This document shows positions 24,233 to 36,201 of a DNA stretch of 64,000 nt, piece after piece; within the stretch, counting starts at the first letter, position 1; the number at the start of each line of letters is the position of its first letter. Source of the DNA: Narthecium ossifragum. Its lineage: Eukaryota; Streptophyta; Magnoliopsida; Dioscoreales; Nartheciaceae. The notes under the pieces are model-generated. The model saw nothing but the letters and a program-made list of their open reading frames with translations. It searched no databases and was not told the DNA's origin. Location of the stretch: contig OY986969.1 of assembly GCA_963920575.1 (NCBI GenBank), positions 10,165,096 to 10,229,095 of the forward strand, written 5' to 3'. The translations under genes and the position numbers were made by a program.

Positions 24233-24929
24233 ATTCCATTCTTAGATGCTATTAAATAAGTACCTCATTATGCTAAATTCTTGAAAGAATTGTGTACAAT
24301 TAAGAGAAAACAGAGACTTAAAGGATGTGAGAAGGTGAGAGTAGGGGAGAATGTTTATGCAATTATTCAAAGAAAAATTCCTGCAAAGTGTAAAGATACA
24401 GGTATGTTTACTATCCCATGTACAATTGGTAACACTAAATTTTGAAAGAGCCATGAAAGATTTAGAAGCTTCTATCAATGTCATGCCATATTCTATATAT
24501 GTTTCTTTGAAACTTGGACCTTTGAATGAAACTGGTGTTGTGATTCAATTGGCTGACAGATCTAACACCTATCCTAAAGGTGTGGTTGAAGGTATTCTTG
24601 TATAAGTTAATGATTTAGTTTTTCCTGCTGATTTCTATGTACTTGATATGGAGAATGATGATCATACAACTCCTATTTTGTTGGGAAGACCATTCTTAAA
24701 GACATCCAATACTAAGATAGATATGCGTAGTAACACACTTACCATGGAATTTGATGGTGAAATTGTTAAGTTTAAAATATATGATGCGATAAAGTATCCT
24801 ACTGATGATTGTCATGTTTATTCTATTGATGTGAGGGAATTGGAAGTCGCGGTTGGAGATACTTTGGGGGAGGTTCTACAGAAGATAGACAAAGAAGCTG
24901 TCCAGTCTTGGCCAGTCGATCGCGAGTAA
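24233..24929 (+). pseudogene. Inner Athila protease domain
   Basis: This is a retropepsin-like domain of the Athila type. Landmarks are PCTIGN, the flap-side INVMPYSIY, the block LGPLNETGVVIQLADRS, then PILLGRPFLKT and KIDM near the C end. The active-site segment reads DLEAS (24459-24473) where Athila proteases have DLGAS, a Gly to Glu change that should inactivate it. A one-base slip lies near 24440 and TAA at 24603 breaks it again. RT does not follow, so the polyprotein is truncated. Confidence 0.88.
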
Positions 24930-25010
24930 GATTCGGTCGACCATCGAGAATACCTGGAGCACTTATCCGACGAACCTCCTCCGACTGAAGTTGAAAGCAT
25001 TCCTATTACG

Positions 25011-25457
25011 TTGCAAGGTATATTTCCTATGACTATTTCATCTTCATTAGTGGTTAAAAAAGAGATGACCTTAGTAGATATTTTCATATCTCGACGGATT
25101 TATTTCCGATCATGTGGTCTTGACATCCTTGACAATGCGAACGACGACATTATTAATAGGTCAATGGATGATTCGATTATAGTTGAGCATAATGTTGACT
25201 CCTTTCTTCCTGATCACCAGGATGACATGTATTTCTGTTTAAGAGATCTAGCTATCTTGTTTACTGGTGCTAGTATGGAAAAGCTAGTTCTGATTTTTGA
25301 AATATGCCACTTGGGTTCATATACTAAATTAACCATGGTGGCACTATTGAGGTTAAATATTCAGATTATGGCACCCAATGATTTTGCATCCCATCATGCT
25401 AGAGAACATCTACCGAGGGCACGATTAAAAATCTCTATACTGTACATAATGGTTTAG
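25011..25457 (+). pseudogene. Conserved short ORF of the Athila pair (unknown function)
   Basis: A 148-codon ORF begins after a Gly-Ile-Phe-Pro type motif and contains ISSSLVVKKEMT and RRIYFRSCGLDILD. The outer element has the same block at 30445-30580 (GIFPVFISSSWIVRKDMT, then RRIYFRFC). Two diverged elements keeping it suggests it was once coding in a shared ancestor. Its position, where pol is missing, suggests a remnant of the polyprotein. I do not recognise a domain. Confidence 0.55.
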
Positions 25458-27503
25458 TTTGTTTTATTTTCTTTCTTGTGTGCTTGAGCGTGCTTGAATT
25501 ATTTTTAGATTGTGTGCTTGCATATTTGCTTTTGCTTTTGCTTTTGTTTTTAGGTGCTCGAGCAAACCCTATCCTACCCGAAGAACTCGCTCCAGCCATA
25601 GTTGTTATGGAAATTCAGCCACCCTGAGGAGCCTTGGACATGATTTCAGCTAGTCTATCAATTGAAATTCAAGGTTTGGAATCTCCCAAACTATTCAAGA
25701 AGGACGCATGAAGTCGAGCCAATGACAATAAACAAAGGCCAGCTTGGGAGGCAACCCAAGGGGAGTTCGTTCCTTTCTCTTCTTATTTTTCGCATTTATA
25801 TTTTGGTTTTTTTTTGCCTTTTCTTTGCATTTCACCTTACATTGGGGACAATGTCGGCTTCAAGTATGGGGGAGGAGATCTAGGAGATCTAGGTTGTATT
25901 TGCCATGAGAGAGAACTAGTTAAGCTTGACATATTCGTAACATGATTGAACGAGTAATCTTACGACTTAGAATTAATTAGTTGAGTTATTTTCCTTGAGA
26001 TGGTAGTGACTAAATTTACTAGACAAAACCTGGTGAGATTTTGAGCCTTTAGACTGACACATTCATATCAGTCTCACTATTTTCTTTCATGAGAGATATT
26101 CTTTCATGGATTTGTTTCTCTAGAACTTGCTTTGATTCTATTCGAGATCACATTGACACATGCATACATGAACATGATTAAGACCATCTTTGTTATAAGC
26201 TACATAAGCCAAATAGCCTACCTTGTGATTAAATTTTCCTTTTACTAAACACCTTTAAGCTTTATTGACTTCATTGCTAACCCACATTACAAGCTTTAAA
26301 CCTGAAAAGACAATACCGTTACCCAAGCCATAAAACTAGTGGAGCATTGATCATCATTATGACATGTATGGGTGTGCAAGTTTCAAGTGTGGGGGTATTT
26401 AGATGTATGGTATGGCTATGAGTGGTGAAATGGAGTATGTTTTCATTCTCAATCCATGAGTATGTTGGTTCTTTGAAAAAAAAAGAAAAGAAAAGAAAAG
26501 AAAGAAACAGAAAGAAAGAAGAAGTATCTATGTATGAGTTCTACAAAGGTGGTAGTTTTACATGGTTTGAGTTTTTTAAAGCCAAGTTGAAGAAGTAGTT
26601 GAACGGAGTGATTGGTTACCCAAGCCATAAAACTAGTGGAGCATTGATCATCATTATGATATGTATGGGTGTACAAGTTTTAAGTGTGGGCTTGTTTGGA
26701 ATAGTGGTATGGCTATGATTGGTGAAGTGGAGTATATGTTTCATACTCAATTCGTGAGTAGGTTGTTTCTGAAAAAAAAAGAAGAAAAAAAAAGAGAGAA
26801 AAGAAAAAGAAAAGAAGAAAAGAAAGTGAAGGAGGAAACTGTTTTTCATGTTACAAAATGTGTTTATGAATCCTCCCAATAGTTCTGTATGATGTCTACA
26901 AAGGTGGATGTTTTTGCAAAAGATTGTTCACTATTTCAGTTAAAAAGTATTCCTTTGAACAATCTCTTTGCCAATGTGGTAATGTTATATGGGTTGAGTA
27001 TGTTAAAGCTAAGTTGAGGAAGTTCTTGAATGGAGTGATTGGTTATACATGTATTATTGATGCATTTTTGCTCCATTATTTCCATTGGCTTTTGATCTAC
27101 ATTCCCAAATATTACTCACCTTGATCCTGGACCTCATTACAACCTTTTGAAGTCCTTATAATTTGTGTTATGCATGTGATTCTAGTGGTGGAGAATGAGA
27201 AGATATGCAAGCTTATGGTAGATCATTTTCATTGGAATGAATTTGAGTGAAATACATACCCTTCAAACACATGACAGTTGAGTGTTAATTTCCGTGAGGG
27301 ACTACTTATTTAGTTTGCAGCATCTTCAAGTGAAAATGCTTACTGATTGATTTTTAAGTTGTCTAAAAATGTTTGTTCATGATATGTTATGAGCCGTGAA
27401 GAGCTTGATTGTTCTTTGTTGATGGTGTTGCAACCTTGATACGTTGAGTAGAGTGAGTTTTAGTTTTACCTGAGGACGAGCAAAAGCTAAGTGTGGGGGG
27501 ATT
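25458..27503 (+). other. Inner Athila 3' spacer and polypurine tract
   Basis: No gene is seen beyond a short remnant near 25660-25760. Two G-rich tracts stand out: agtatgggggaggagat at about 25863-25879, and agtgtggggggatt at 27490-27503 directly before the 3' LTR. The second, preceded by gaggacgagcaaaagc, is the polypurine tract used to prime plus-strand synthesis. The rest is A/T-rich, with imperfect duplications and GA runs. Confidence 0.8.
26321..27035 (+). repeat. Imperfect tandem duplication with GA runs
   Basis: The phrase acccaagccataaaactagt recurs at 26321 and 26618, a 297 bp offset. Each copy runs through gatcatcattatga, a purine run (26478-26524 and 26771-26826) and ends near gtgattggtta. 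The second copy carries about 120 extra bases. Confidence 0.8.
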
Positions 27504-29051
27504 TGATGATGATGCATAATATTATATTTTTATCCCTTAATACTTAGTCTCATGTGCATATTTGATACCTAAATACACTCATTATTCTTATATTTTGATT
27601 TAGGATGTAATTGAAGTCCTTAAGTTCGAAAAGAAGCTAAAAAGAGTATGTGAATCAACTTTAAAGATTAAACTGTACCTGCTGATGAAGAACCAGATGA
27701 TGTGCCATATATGGTTGGAAAGTTCTTGAAGTCTAGTTTCTGGATAATTTTACCGTTCATGATTCCGAGTTTTCTAGATGAAGTTACCGCAATTTTAGTA
27801 CTAATGGCGCAGTCTGGATGGCAAAACAGTAAATACTCAGGAAACTCGGATCGATCATGTTCCCTAAAAGGATCAATCCTTTTATGCAGACAAACCTGAC
27901 AGAGATCATACTTTTCAGATGATCACAGAAGGAACGATCCTCCTTTCATCCGAGAATATTGAGGAAATCGTCGAGGAGAAGGATTGATCTTTCTCCTATC
28001 GAAGGATCCATCCAAGTATCCATCCTACTGAGAAGGATTGATCATGATTCTATCAAAGGATCGATCTTACACCTATGAAAGGATCGATCTTACCTTCACA
28101 GTGAAGAAAATTAACGGCTCAGATCTAATCCGAGGATGGAGACACTTTAAGGCTATAAATAGGACTCTTTCTAGGGTTTGAGGGGGGATTCCTGGATACT
28201 TTTGGCTGCTACTTTCTAATCTTATATTTTTGCTAGATTTTCTCTAGCTTATTAGAATCTTTTGGAGGATTGTTCTGGATGGCCTTACGTGGCTAAATCT
28301 TGATTCTTGGCCAAGGAAACTGAAACCTCGGAATCAATGAAACTGTAAGATCTAATCTATTTTTATTGTTCAGTTTATACTTGAGTATTAAATATTCTTC
28401 TGTGATTGGATGTTCATGATTGTCTTGTCTAATTGCTAGGAGGCTTACTAGTTTATTATTCATTGTGATCTACTTCTAAGTTGGATATCAAATCCGTAAT
28501 TGTTTGATCCCTCTAATCTGCGAGGCAACTGAGATTTATTGATTTACTGCGTTTCAGAGATTTATAGATCTTAGGAAGAATATTCGACTACATTAAATTC
28601 AACCGCGTGTGCTTGTGTTGATTAGCTTCATCGATCCCCCTATTCTTAATACTGCTACTGGATTAAATCTACAACGCGTGTCTTGGATTGTTTAGTAGTT
28701 AGGGTTGATTGGATTGCTTGTTTCTAATTAACTATGAGTGAGGAGAGATTCGAATTTAATTCGAACGGTGAATATTCGAGTTATGAACTGGTATATTTTT
28801 GTATCAATGATCAGTTGTTAGATTCCGATGGTGGATGTTGACTTAGACCAAGGTTTGTTTTCTTTATTCAATTCGATTCTTCGCTTTAGATTGTTTCTTT
28901 ACTGTTTTCCTCACGCTTAAAACCCCCTATCTTTCTTCACTATGTACAAAACCAGGCTAAACACTCTTCGTGGGATCGACTCGTACTCACACTACTACAT
29001 TTATTTTAACGAGTATTTGTTTTATTTTTGGTTGCTTGTGACAACACATCA
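27504..29051 (+). repeat. Inner Athila 3' LTR
   Basis: It is 1548 bp, starts TGATGATGATGC and ends CACATCA. It is similar to the 5' copy throughout but has lost about 50 bp of the octamer region. TATAAAT is at 28154-28160. Confidence 0.93.
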
Positions 29052-29214
29052 ATCATCAGATCACGATGATTGAAGACATCGAAGGCGGTAACTTTGTTCC
29101 CTTTCCTTTGGATTTTTATTTCTTTTTCCTTAGTTTTCTTTATTTTCTTTTTAGTTTTATTTTGATTTTTAGTTTAATTTTGACTTGCTGAAAAAAAAAC
29201 TGACAAAAAAAAGG

Positions 29215-29811
29215 ATGGAAAATGAATTATATCAAGACTATTTGAGGTCATGTTCTATAAAGTCGAGAGATGGAATGTCTCAAACAACAGTTCGTAAGAA
29301 AAGTATATACGAATTGAGGGAAGAGCATAGAATGAGGCATGTTTCTGTCAATGAGTATCTTCCTAATTATATGATTAACACATTGAGAAGAAAGATTTCA
29401 TCCTTTGCACAAAAGAATGATGAGACATTATGTGATGCATGGCAGCGATTTAACAGTTTAATAGTTTCATGCCCTCAATATTGTTATGCTAGTTGACGTT
29501 TAGTTAGCTATTTTTATTATGGATTAACTGAGCATGAATGTCAAACTCTTGAAACAAGATGCAAGGGTGAGTTTTTGCAGATTGATCCTGATGAAGCTAT
29601 GAAGCATTTGGGTGAGCTTGTTGAGACGACTTATACACAGACAGTTCCGACGCACTGGGATGATTATCATGGTCATATCAATGCCAAATTCTACAAGCAT
29701 TCCAATGTCGTCTTAACATCCAACAACTATCTGCAACACAATGAGCCTGTCCACTCTTATCGTAGTGCTTTTGATGATTATGTGCATGATACTTATGTTT
29801 CTACTTCCTAG
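29215..29811 (+). pseudogene. gag: Outer Athila gag remnant
   Basis: The ATG at 29215 opens MENELYQDYL. The capsid-like part includes NDETLCDAWQRFNSLIVSCP, which matches the equivalent region of Athila gag. TGA at 29494 interrupts it, after which the same frame continues through YGLTEHECQTLET and DEAMKHLGELVE to 29811. The N-terminal half of the capsid is shorter than in the inner element. It leads directly, in frame, into the His/Asp-rich repeats. Confidence 0.75.
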
Positions 29812-30150
29812 GATGTGCATGTTGATGAGCCTAACACGTATGATGCATGTGTCGATGACTTTAGTGCTTGTGATGCATACATCCATGATTTTAATGCTTA
29901 TGGTGCACATGCTCAAGATGTTCATATTGATGATGCATATGCTCATGACTGTAGTGCATAGTTCTAGTCCTATTGATGCACAAGCTATTGATTCTAATGT
30001 GTGTGATGCATATATGCACATGATTTTAGCACTCATACGCATGTTCGTGATACTAACATTCACTATGCATATGCTCATGATTCCAATGTTAGAAATGCAC
30101 ATGTTCATGTCTATGATGCTGGCGATGCACATGTTTCTCCTCAACTTTCT
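29812..30150 (+). repeat. His/Asp-rich coding repeats
   Basis: Imperfect direct repeats around gatgcatatgctcatgat run through this stretch at intervals of roughly 27-42 bases. In the gag frame they encode D-A-Y/H-x-H-D type units. Stops and slips near 29960-30030 show decay. Short Met-rich ORFs here are out-of-frame readings of the same repeats. Confidence 0.75.
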
Positions 30151-30498
30151 ATGGCAGAGGTTTTGGACTTACTTAAGGCGGCTAAAACCAAGCCTAATTT
30201 TGACTCTTTCATTGTGCAAATACTTATGAAGGACGAGGAGACGGCACGCCAACTATGTGAGGCAATCACATCTTTTAACGTGCACGAACTCGGAGGGACA
30301 CAACAGTTGGAAGAAGACGAAGTACTCCAGTACGGGCCGGTCAGCAGCGAGGAAGATCCGAACGACTACCAAGACCACCAGGACCATGTATTTGTTGAAC
30401 CTCCATCAGCTGAACTTCAAGTCATTACTTCTAAGCCACGAGGTATATTTCCTGTGTTTATTTCATCTTCTTGGATAGTTAGGAAGGACATGACCTAG
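30151..30498 (+). pseudogene. Outer Athila short ORF after the repeats
   Basis: The frame is the same as the gag remnant upstream, so gag, repeats and this ORF were probably one protein. It starts MAEVLDLLKAAKTKP, continues through an acidic segment, and ends with the GIFPVFISSSWIVRKDMT block shared with the inner element. A TAG at 30496 ends it, and homology with 25060-25140 continues for about 80 bases. No domain is recognised. Confidence 0.6.
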
Positions 30499-30996
30499 AT
30501 AGATACTTTTAGACTTCGACGGATTTATTTCAGATTTTGTGAGCTTACCATCCTTGACCACAAGCACGATGATATTCGCTTACTCTATCAGGTGGCCTCG
30601 CTCCTATATCGATTTATAATTCTTATCTATTCTATTTCAAATTTAAACCTACACCCTGTTTTATTCTCTTGCCATACTTAGCACATATTGAGGACAATGT
30701 GAGTTTCAGGTTGGGGGTTGTAGGCATACATGATCTCATGCATGCTACCTTATTGAGTTTAGTAGTGTTGAATTGAGCATGTTACTAGAAAATATACTTG
30801 AGCTGAAATTTTTATGTTTATTATACATGTTGTTTTCACATGGATTGGCCTATACATTGATTGCATGTGTGATAACCTGAAGGTAGAACATTATGTGATT
30901 CTCACACAAACACTTTATGTGTAGTGGCAATTATACTCACCAGATGAATGAGCATGTTATTGTTAACTTGGACCATGATTTCAACTTTAGCTAGTA

Positions 30997-31270
30997 TATT
31001 TAGTATAAAAAAAAACATGATCTACTAAGTAACTGAGTATTCTTACCTTAGGAAGCGGGAAGCTCGTGTAAAAAGGTAGAACCACTTATATAAAAAAAAA
31101 GGTGATCTACTGAGTAACCGGGTGTTCTTGCCTCAGGAAGTGGGGAGCTCGTGTAAAATGGTAGAATCACTGATAAAAAAAAACTATTATGTGTTTTGCT
31201 AAGTAACCGGGTCTCTGCGCCTCAAGAAACGGAGAGTGCTCACGTAAAAAGGCAAAGTGTCTGATAGTTT
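30997..31270 (+). repeat. Three spacer repeats in the outer Athila 3' region
   Basis: Units begin near 31021, 31099 and 31198 with (c)taagtaac(t/c)ggg-like sequence, then gcctcaggaa, ggagctcgtgtaaaa and ggtagaa..act, each followed by an A-run. Length is about 80-95 bp. This is untranslated sequence upstream of the polypurine tract. Confidence 0.75.
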
Positions 31271-31641
31271 GAAAAAAAGAAGAAGAGAAAAAGCATGTTT
31301 TAGTTAAAGTGCGAGGGTTGAATGATTGGTCATGAAGACAGTAGTGTGTTTAGACTAATGGTGGGTAGAAGTTACTTATGTACGTAACATTTATTTGTCA
31401 CGTCACATGTGTTCGTCTGGATGGTGATTAACATGTTTGAGGTGTAGATGTTCATTTCATATATTAGTAGCATGTGTATGAGTATAAGAAGTTTTTTTGC
31501 TCTCTACTGTATAAAACACTATTGACCTGATAAGATAGAATTTTCGTCATGCATGTCTACAACCTTAGACCGCTGGTGTGCTTAATTAAATTTTATGCAC
31601 TTTGAATTGTTAGAGACTAGCAATAAGCTGGTTGGGGGGTG

Positions 31642-32638
31642 TGATCAGTACATGAAATTGCACTCTGAACTTGACTAAGAGCAACTTATTTGCTGAGTTT
31701 TCATGATTAATATAGATGATTTCGTCCATATATGTTGCTTCACAAAGTTATTTGTATTATGTAGGAAATTGAAGCAAAAAAGGGTCTTTAACGTCAAAAC
31801 TGTACCTTCTCGGAATGAAGTAGATGTTGTGCTATATATGGTTGGAAAGCTCTGGGAGTTTAGTTTCCGGGAGATTTTACTGTTCATGATTTGGAGTTTC
31901 CTAGAGGAAGATATGCTATTTTAGTACGAGAGGTGTAGACAAAGCAGTAACGGAAAAAGAAGATCATCTTATGCTCAAAGGATCGATCTTCAAAGTGCAT
32001 TTAATCCTGACAAAGAGTATGCTTTCAAAGGATCGATCTTACTCTATCAAAGGATCGATCTTCTAAGTGCATTTAATCCTGACAGAGAGCATACTTTCAA
32101 AGGATCGATCTTACTCTAGCAAAGGATCGATCTTCCTCGGGCATAGTCAGAAACTAAAGAAATTGAAGAATAGACGATCGATCTTTCTCATATCAAAGGA
32201 TCGATCCTTTGTTGACGGAAAAGAAAATTAGAGGCCCAGATCTAATCCGAGTTTCTTAACGTTTGGAGGCTATAAATAGGAAACCTAGGGTTAGTAAAAG
32301 GGGGCTTCTTGGACGTTTTTGAAGGACTTTTTCTGACCTTTTCTGAAGGGGGCTTCTTGGACGTTAGTTAATGTGATTGGTATGTGAATTCATTAACTGA
32401 GTATTATATGAGTCATTGAGAAGAGAAGAACCTAAATCCGAGTGAAGTGATTCCTAAAGCGTAGCCTCATTCAAATCTTGATTTCTTTTGTTAACTTTAT
32501 CTTATCATTACAACTTCAATCTATTTTTTAAAATTCTATGCTCTTGATTGTTTTCGATATACTGTTATCTATGGGTTCGACCTCTCTTATGTTATGCTGC
32601 ACTGTACCGCTGTGTTGTGATACATTTGAGTGATATCA
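31642..32638 (+). repeat. Outer Athila 3' LTR
   Basis: It is 997 bp, begins TGATCAGTACATG and ends GTGATATCA before the TCACC duplication. TATAAAT is at 32271-32277. About 500 bp present in the 5' copy are deleted near 32360, where two GGGGGCTTCTTGGACG phrases abut. It has one fewer 72 bp octamer repeat. Confidence 0.93.
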
Positions 32639-32643
32639 TCACC

Positions 32644-33097
32644 ATATTGAAGAACACAAACTATGATATGCAAAAAGAACTCATCTACTTTAGAAAATCC
32701 AAGAGAGATCTCACTCTTGAGGTTGATGACTTAAACATCACTCTATCTAAATTCATGAAGAGTAGAGACAAGTTAGATGAGATCCTTGATAGCCAAAGGA
32801 GCTCCTTAAACAAGGAAGGAATTGGCTACAATCCTAGGAAATGAACAACCAAAACAAGACTAATTTTGTTAAAGCTTCTTCTCATCCTCCTAAGTTAGCA
32901 AAAGCACATATATATCATTAGTGTTGCAAAGTAGATCACATTGCACCTAGTTGTTATCTCATGAGGCATGCTAATGCTAAAAAAATTTGGACACCTAAAC
33001 ATACATCTTCTTCTCTTTTGCATAGTACTAATGCAAATGGACCCAAAAAGATTTGGGTACCAAAAATCAAGGTTTGGTCTCTAATTTTTAGGAGTGT
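32644..33097 (+). pseudogene. gag: Copia A gag, C-terminal end
   Basis: Copia A resumes after the TCACC duplication. The first part (to 32841) is a Lys/Glu-rich, coiled-coil-like stretch. A second knuckle-like segment, CCKVDHIAPSC, lies near 32925-32960. Then KIWTPKHT and KIWVPK lead into protease. Stops near 32842 and 32920 interrupt it. Confidence 0.75.
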
Positions 33098-36000
33098 ATG
33101 AGATCCAAGATCAAGACCAACACAAAGACTAAAAGTGGATACCTTGATAGTGGATGCTCAAGACACATGACGGGAGAAAGGAGCATGCTCTCAACCTTTC
33201 AATCCAAAGATGAAGGAATGGTGACCTTTGGAGACAATAGAAAAGGAAAAATAATTGACATTGGCAATATTGGTAAAACCTCTTCCATTATTATTGAAAA
33301 TGTTCTCTTGATTGAAGGTTTGAAACATAATTTGCTTAGCAATAGTCAATTATGTGATAGAGTTAACAAAGTTATTTTTGAAGATTCAAAATGCTATCTT
33401 AAAAATGCTCTTAGTGATAAAATCTTGCTAGTAGGTCATCATGATGATAATGTATACACCTTTTATCTTGATGATCTTGTTTGCCATGATGATGTATAGC
33501 TTAGTGCCTTAAATGATAATTCTTAGTTATGGTCTAGAAGCCTTGGACATGCTCACATGGATTTAATATCTAAACTTTCTCAAAAAGACCTTGTTCTTGG
33601 ACTTCGCAAGATTAAATTTGAGAAAGATAAGATTTGTGATGCATGCCAAAGAGGAAAACAAGTAAAATCCTCTTTCAAGCCTAAAGATGTAGTTTCCACC
33701 ACAAGAGGATTAGAACTCATTCACATGGACCTTTTTGGACCAACCAAACCTACAAGCTTAGGTAGTAGCTCATATGGTTTTGTACTAGTAGATGATTACA
33801 CTAGAAACACATGGGTGATTTTCCTTGTACACAAAGATGAAGCCTTTGAGGAATTCACCGGCTTTTGTAGAAAAGTCCAAAATGAGAAAGGTATTCTCAT
33901 TACATGCATTAGAAGTGACCATGGAGGAGAATTCAAGAATTCCCATCTAGAAAAGTTTTGCAATGACAATGGGGTTTCCCATAACTTCTCATCACCTAGA
34001 ACCCCTCAACAAAATGGTGTTGTTGAAAGGAAAATTCGGACCCTATAAGGCAAGGCTAGAACTCTATTATGTGAGAATAATCTTCCTAAGTACTTTTGGG
34101 CCGAAGCAATTAATACATCTTGCCATGTGATCAATAGAGTAACATTGAGACCTATTTTGAAGAAAACCCCCTATGAGCTTTGGAAAAGAAGAATTCCAAA
34201 TATTGGGTACTTTAGAGCTTTTGGTTGCAAGTATTTCATTTTAAACAATGGGAAGGATAATCTTGGAAAATTTGATTCTAGATACGATGGAGTTTTTCTT
34301 GGATACTCGGAGAGAAGCAAAAGTTATAGAATCTTTAATAAAAGGACCCTAGTGGTTGAAGAATGAATGCATGTTACATTTGATGAAATGATTATAGTTC
34401 CTAGTAGAAATTATGGTAAAGATGATGATATTCCTAATGTGAAATCAAAAGATGTAGTAAATGAAACCCAAAATGATGTTGAAGAATTGAATGATAGATT
34501 TGAGGAATCCCTTGAAATTACACCTAATGATCAACATCATGATTTGCCTAAAGATTGGAAATATGCATCCTCACACCCAAAGGAATTGATAATTGGTGAA
34601 CCATCAAAAGGAATCCAAACTAATTCTTCATTAAATGCATGTGCAAATCTAGCCTTCCTATCTCAAATTGAGCCCAAAACAATTAAGGAAGCACTAGAGG
34701 ATGATCATTGAATCTTAGCAATGCAAGAAGAGTTGAATCAATTTGAAAGAAATGAAGTTTGGAATTTGATACTTAGACCTTATGATCATCCAGTCATTAG
34801 TACTAAATGGGTTTTTAGAAACAAAATGGATGAATCGGGGGCAATTACAAGGAACAAAGCTAGACTTGTTGCAAAAGGGTTCAATCAACAAGAAGGAATT
34901 GATTTTGATGAGACTTTTGCACCGGTAACTAGACTTGAGGCAATAAGACTACTTCTAGCTTTTGTATCTTACAAAGATTTCAAATTGTATCAAATGGATG
35001 TTAAGAGGGCCATCTTGAATGGTTTCCTAAAGGATGAAGTCTATGTTGAACAACCCCCGCAATTTGAGGACTACAAATTGAGAGATCATGTATTCAAGCT
35101 CACTAAAGCCTTGTATGGATTAAAATAAGTTCCTAGAACTTGATACGAAAGGCTTAGTAAATTCTAGATGGATAATGATTTTTGTAGAGGAAAAATTGAT
35201 ACTACATTATTTACCAAATCAAAGGAAGAGATTTGCTATTGGTTCAAATTTATAATGATGAAATTATTTTTGGTTCTACAAATCATAAATTTTGTGAAGA
35301 ATTTGCCACGTGTATGCAAAGTGAGTTTGAAATGAGTTTGATGGGTGAATTCAATTATTTTCTTCATTTACAAATCATACAAATTCGAGGAGGGATCTTT
35401 GTTAATCAAGCCAAATACACTAGAGACCTACTCAAAAAGTATGATTTTGACCAATCCCAAATTTATAGAACCCCCAAGTGCACAACACTCAAATTAGACA
35501 AGGATGAAGATGGGAAACCCATTGATCAAACACTTTATAGAGGGATGATTGATTCTTTACTTTATTTGACCGCTAGTAGACCAGACATCATATTTAGTGT
35601 TTGCCTTTGTACTAGATATCAATCTTGTCCTAAGGAATCGCATTTGGTTGCGGTCAAGAGGATTTTTAGATATCTATTAGGAACCCAAAACTATGGTTTG
35701 TGGTATCCTAGAAGATCATCTTTTGATCTAATTGGCTACTCCGATATGGATTTTGCCAAATATAGGCTTGATAGAAAAAGCACAAGTGGTACATGTCACT
35801 TTCTTGGTCATGCACTTGTTTCTTGGTTCTCCAAGAAGCCAAATTCAGTTACTTTATCCGCTGCCGAAGTGGAATACATTGCGGCGGGTAGTTGTTGTGC
35901 ACAATTACTTTGGATGAAAATGCAATTGGTAGATTATAACATACATATAGGTAAAATGCCCATTAAATGTGACAACACTAGTGCCATAAGCCTATCCAAG

Positions 36001-36201
36001 AATCCCATCCTACCTTCTAAAACAAAACACATAGAAATTCGACACCATTTCCTTCGTGATCACACACAAAAAAGAGATATTGCATTTGAATTTGTTAGCA
36101 CCAATCATCAAATTACGGATATTCTAACCAAACCCTTAAGTGAAGAAAGGTTTCTATATCCACTAAGGGAGCTTGGGATGTCCAATGGATGTCCAAAATA
36201 A
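33098..36201 (+). pseudogene. pol: Copia A pol: protease, integrase, RT, RNase H
   Basis: The order is typical of Ty1/Copia. The protease motif LDSGCSRHMTG is near 33146. The integrase zinc region (LGHAHM...CDAC) at 33545-33650 is followed by the DDE motifs HMDLFGP, RSDHGGEF and NGVVERK. RT runs from 34721, with [12 protein letters not shown] containing the first catalytic Asp. The second box reads YNDE (35251-35262) where YVDD is expected. RNase H includes YSDMDFA and DRKSTSGTCHF, and the frame ends at 36201. Breaks: TAG at 33497, a TAG where Trp is expected near 33526, TAA at 34046, TGA at 34364 and 34709, TAA at 35126, and a frameshift near 35228. Most of these breaks are transition-type stops. 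Confidence 0.93.

Larger units (their letters stand above)
20782..29051 (+). mobile_element. Inner Athila-like element lacking RT and integrase
   Basis: An 8.27 kb element has LTRs 20782-22377 and 27504-29051 and perfect target duplications ATCAT (20777-20781 and 29052-29056). It holds a tRNA-Asp primer site with two changes, Athila gag, an Athila protease domain, a short conserved ORF and a 3' spacer ending in the polypurine tract agtgtggggggatt. The RT, RNase H and integrase are absent between 24930 and 25560, so it is a non-autonomous or deleted copy. It inserted just after the primer site of the outer Athila element. Confidence 0.94.
19153..32638 (+). mobile_element. Outer Athila-like element (defective)
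   Basis: LTRs lie at 19153-20732 and 31642-32638, with perfect target duplications TCACC at 19148-19152 and 32639-32643. The primer site is for tRNA-Asp. A polypurine tract, gttggggggtg, lies at 31631-31641. Internal sequence (20733-20781 and 29052-31641) holds an Athila-type gag remnant, a His/Asp-rich repeat tract, one conserved short ORF and a long spacer, but no RT or integrase. The inner Athila element occupies 20782-29051. The left terminus reads TC in place of TG, an apparent point change. Confidence 0.93.

Noticed and set aside
26449..26879. Phe-rich minus-strand ORFs
   Set aside because: They are translations of GA runs in the Athila 3' spacer.
29741..30229. Met-rich, membrane-like ORF
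   Set aside because: It is an out-of-frame reading of the His/Asp coding repeats.
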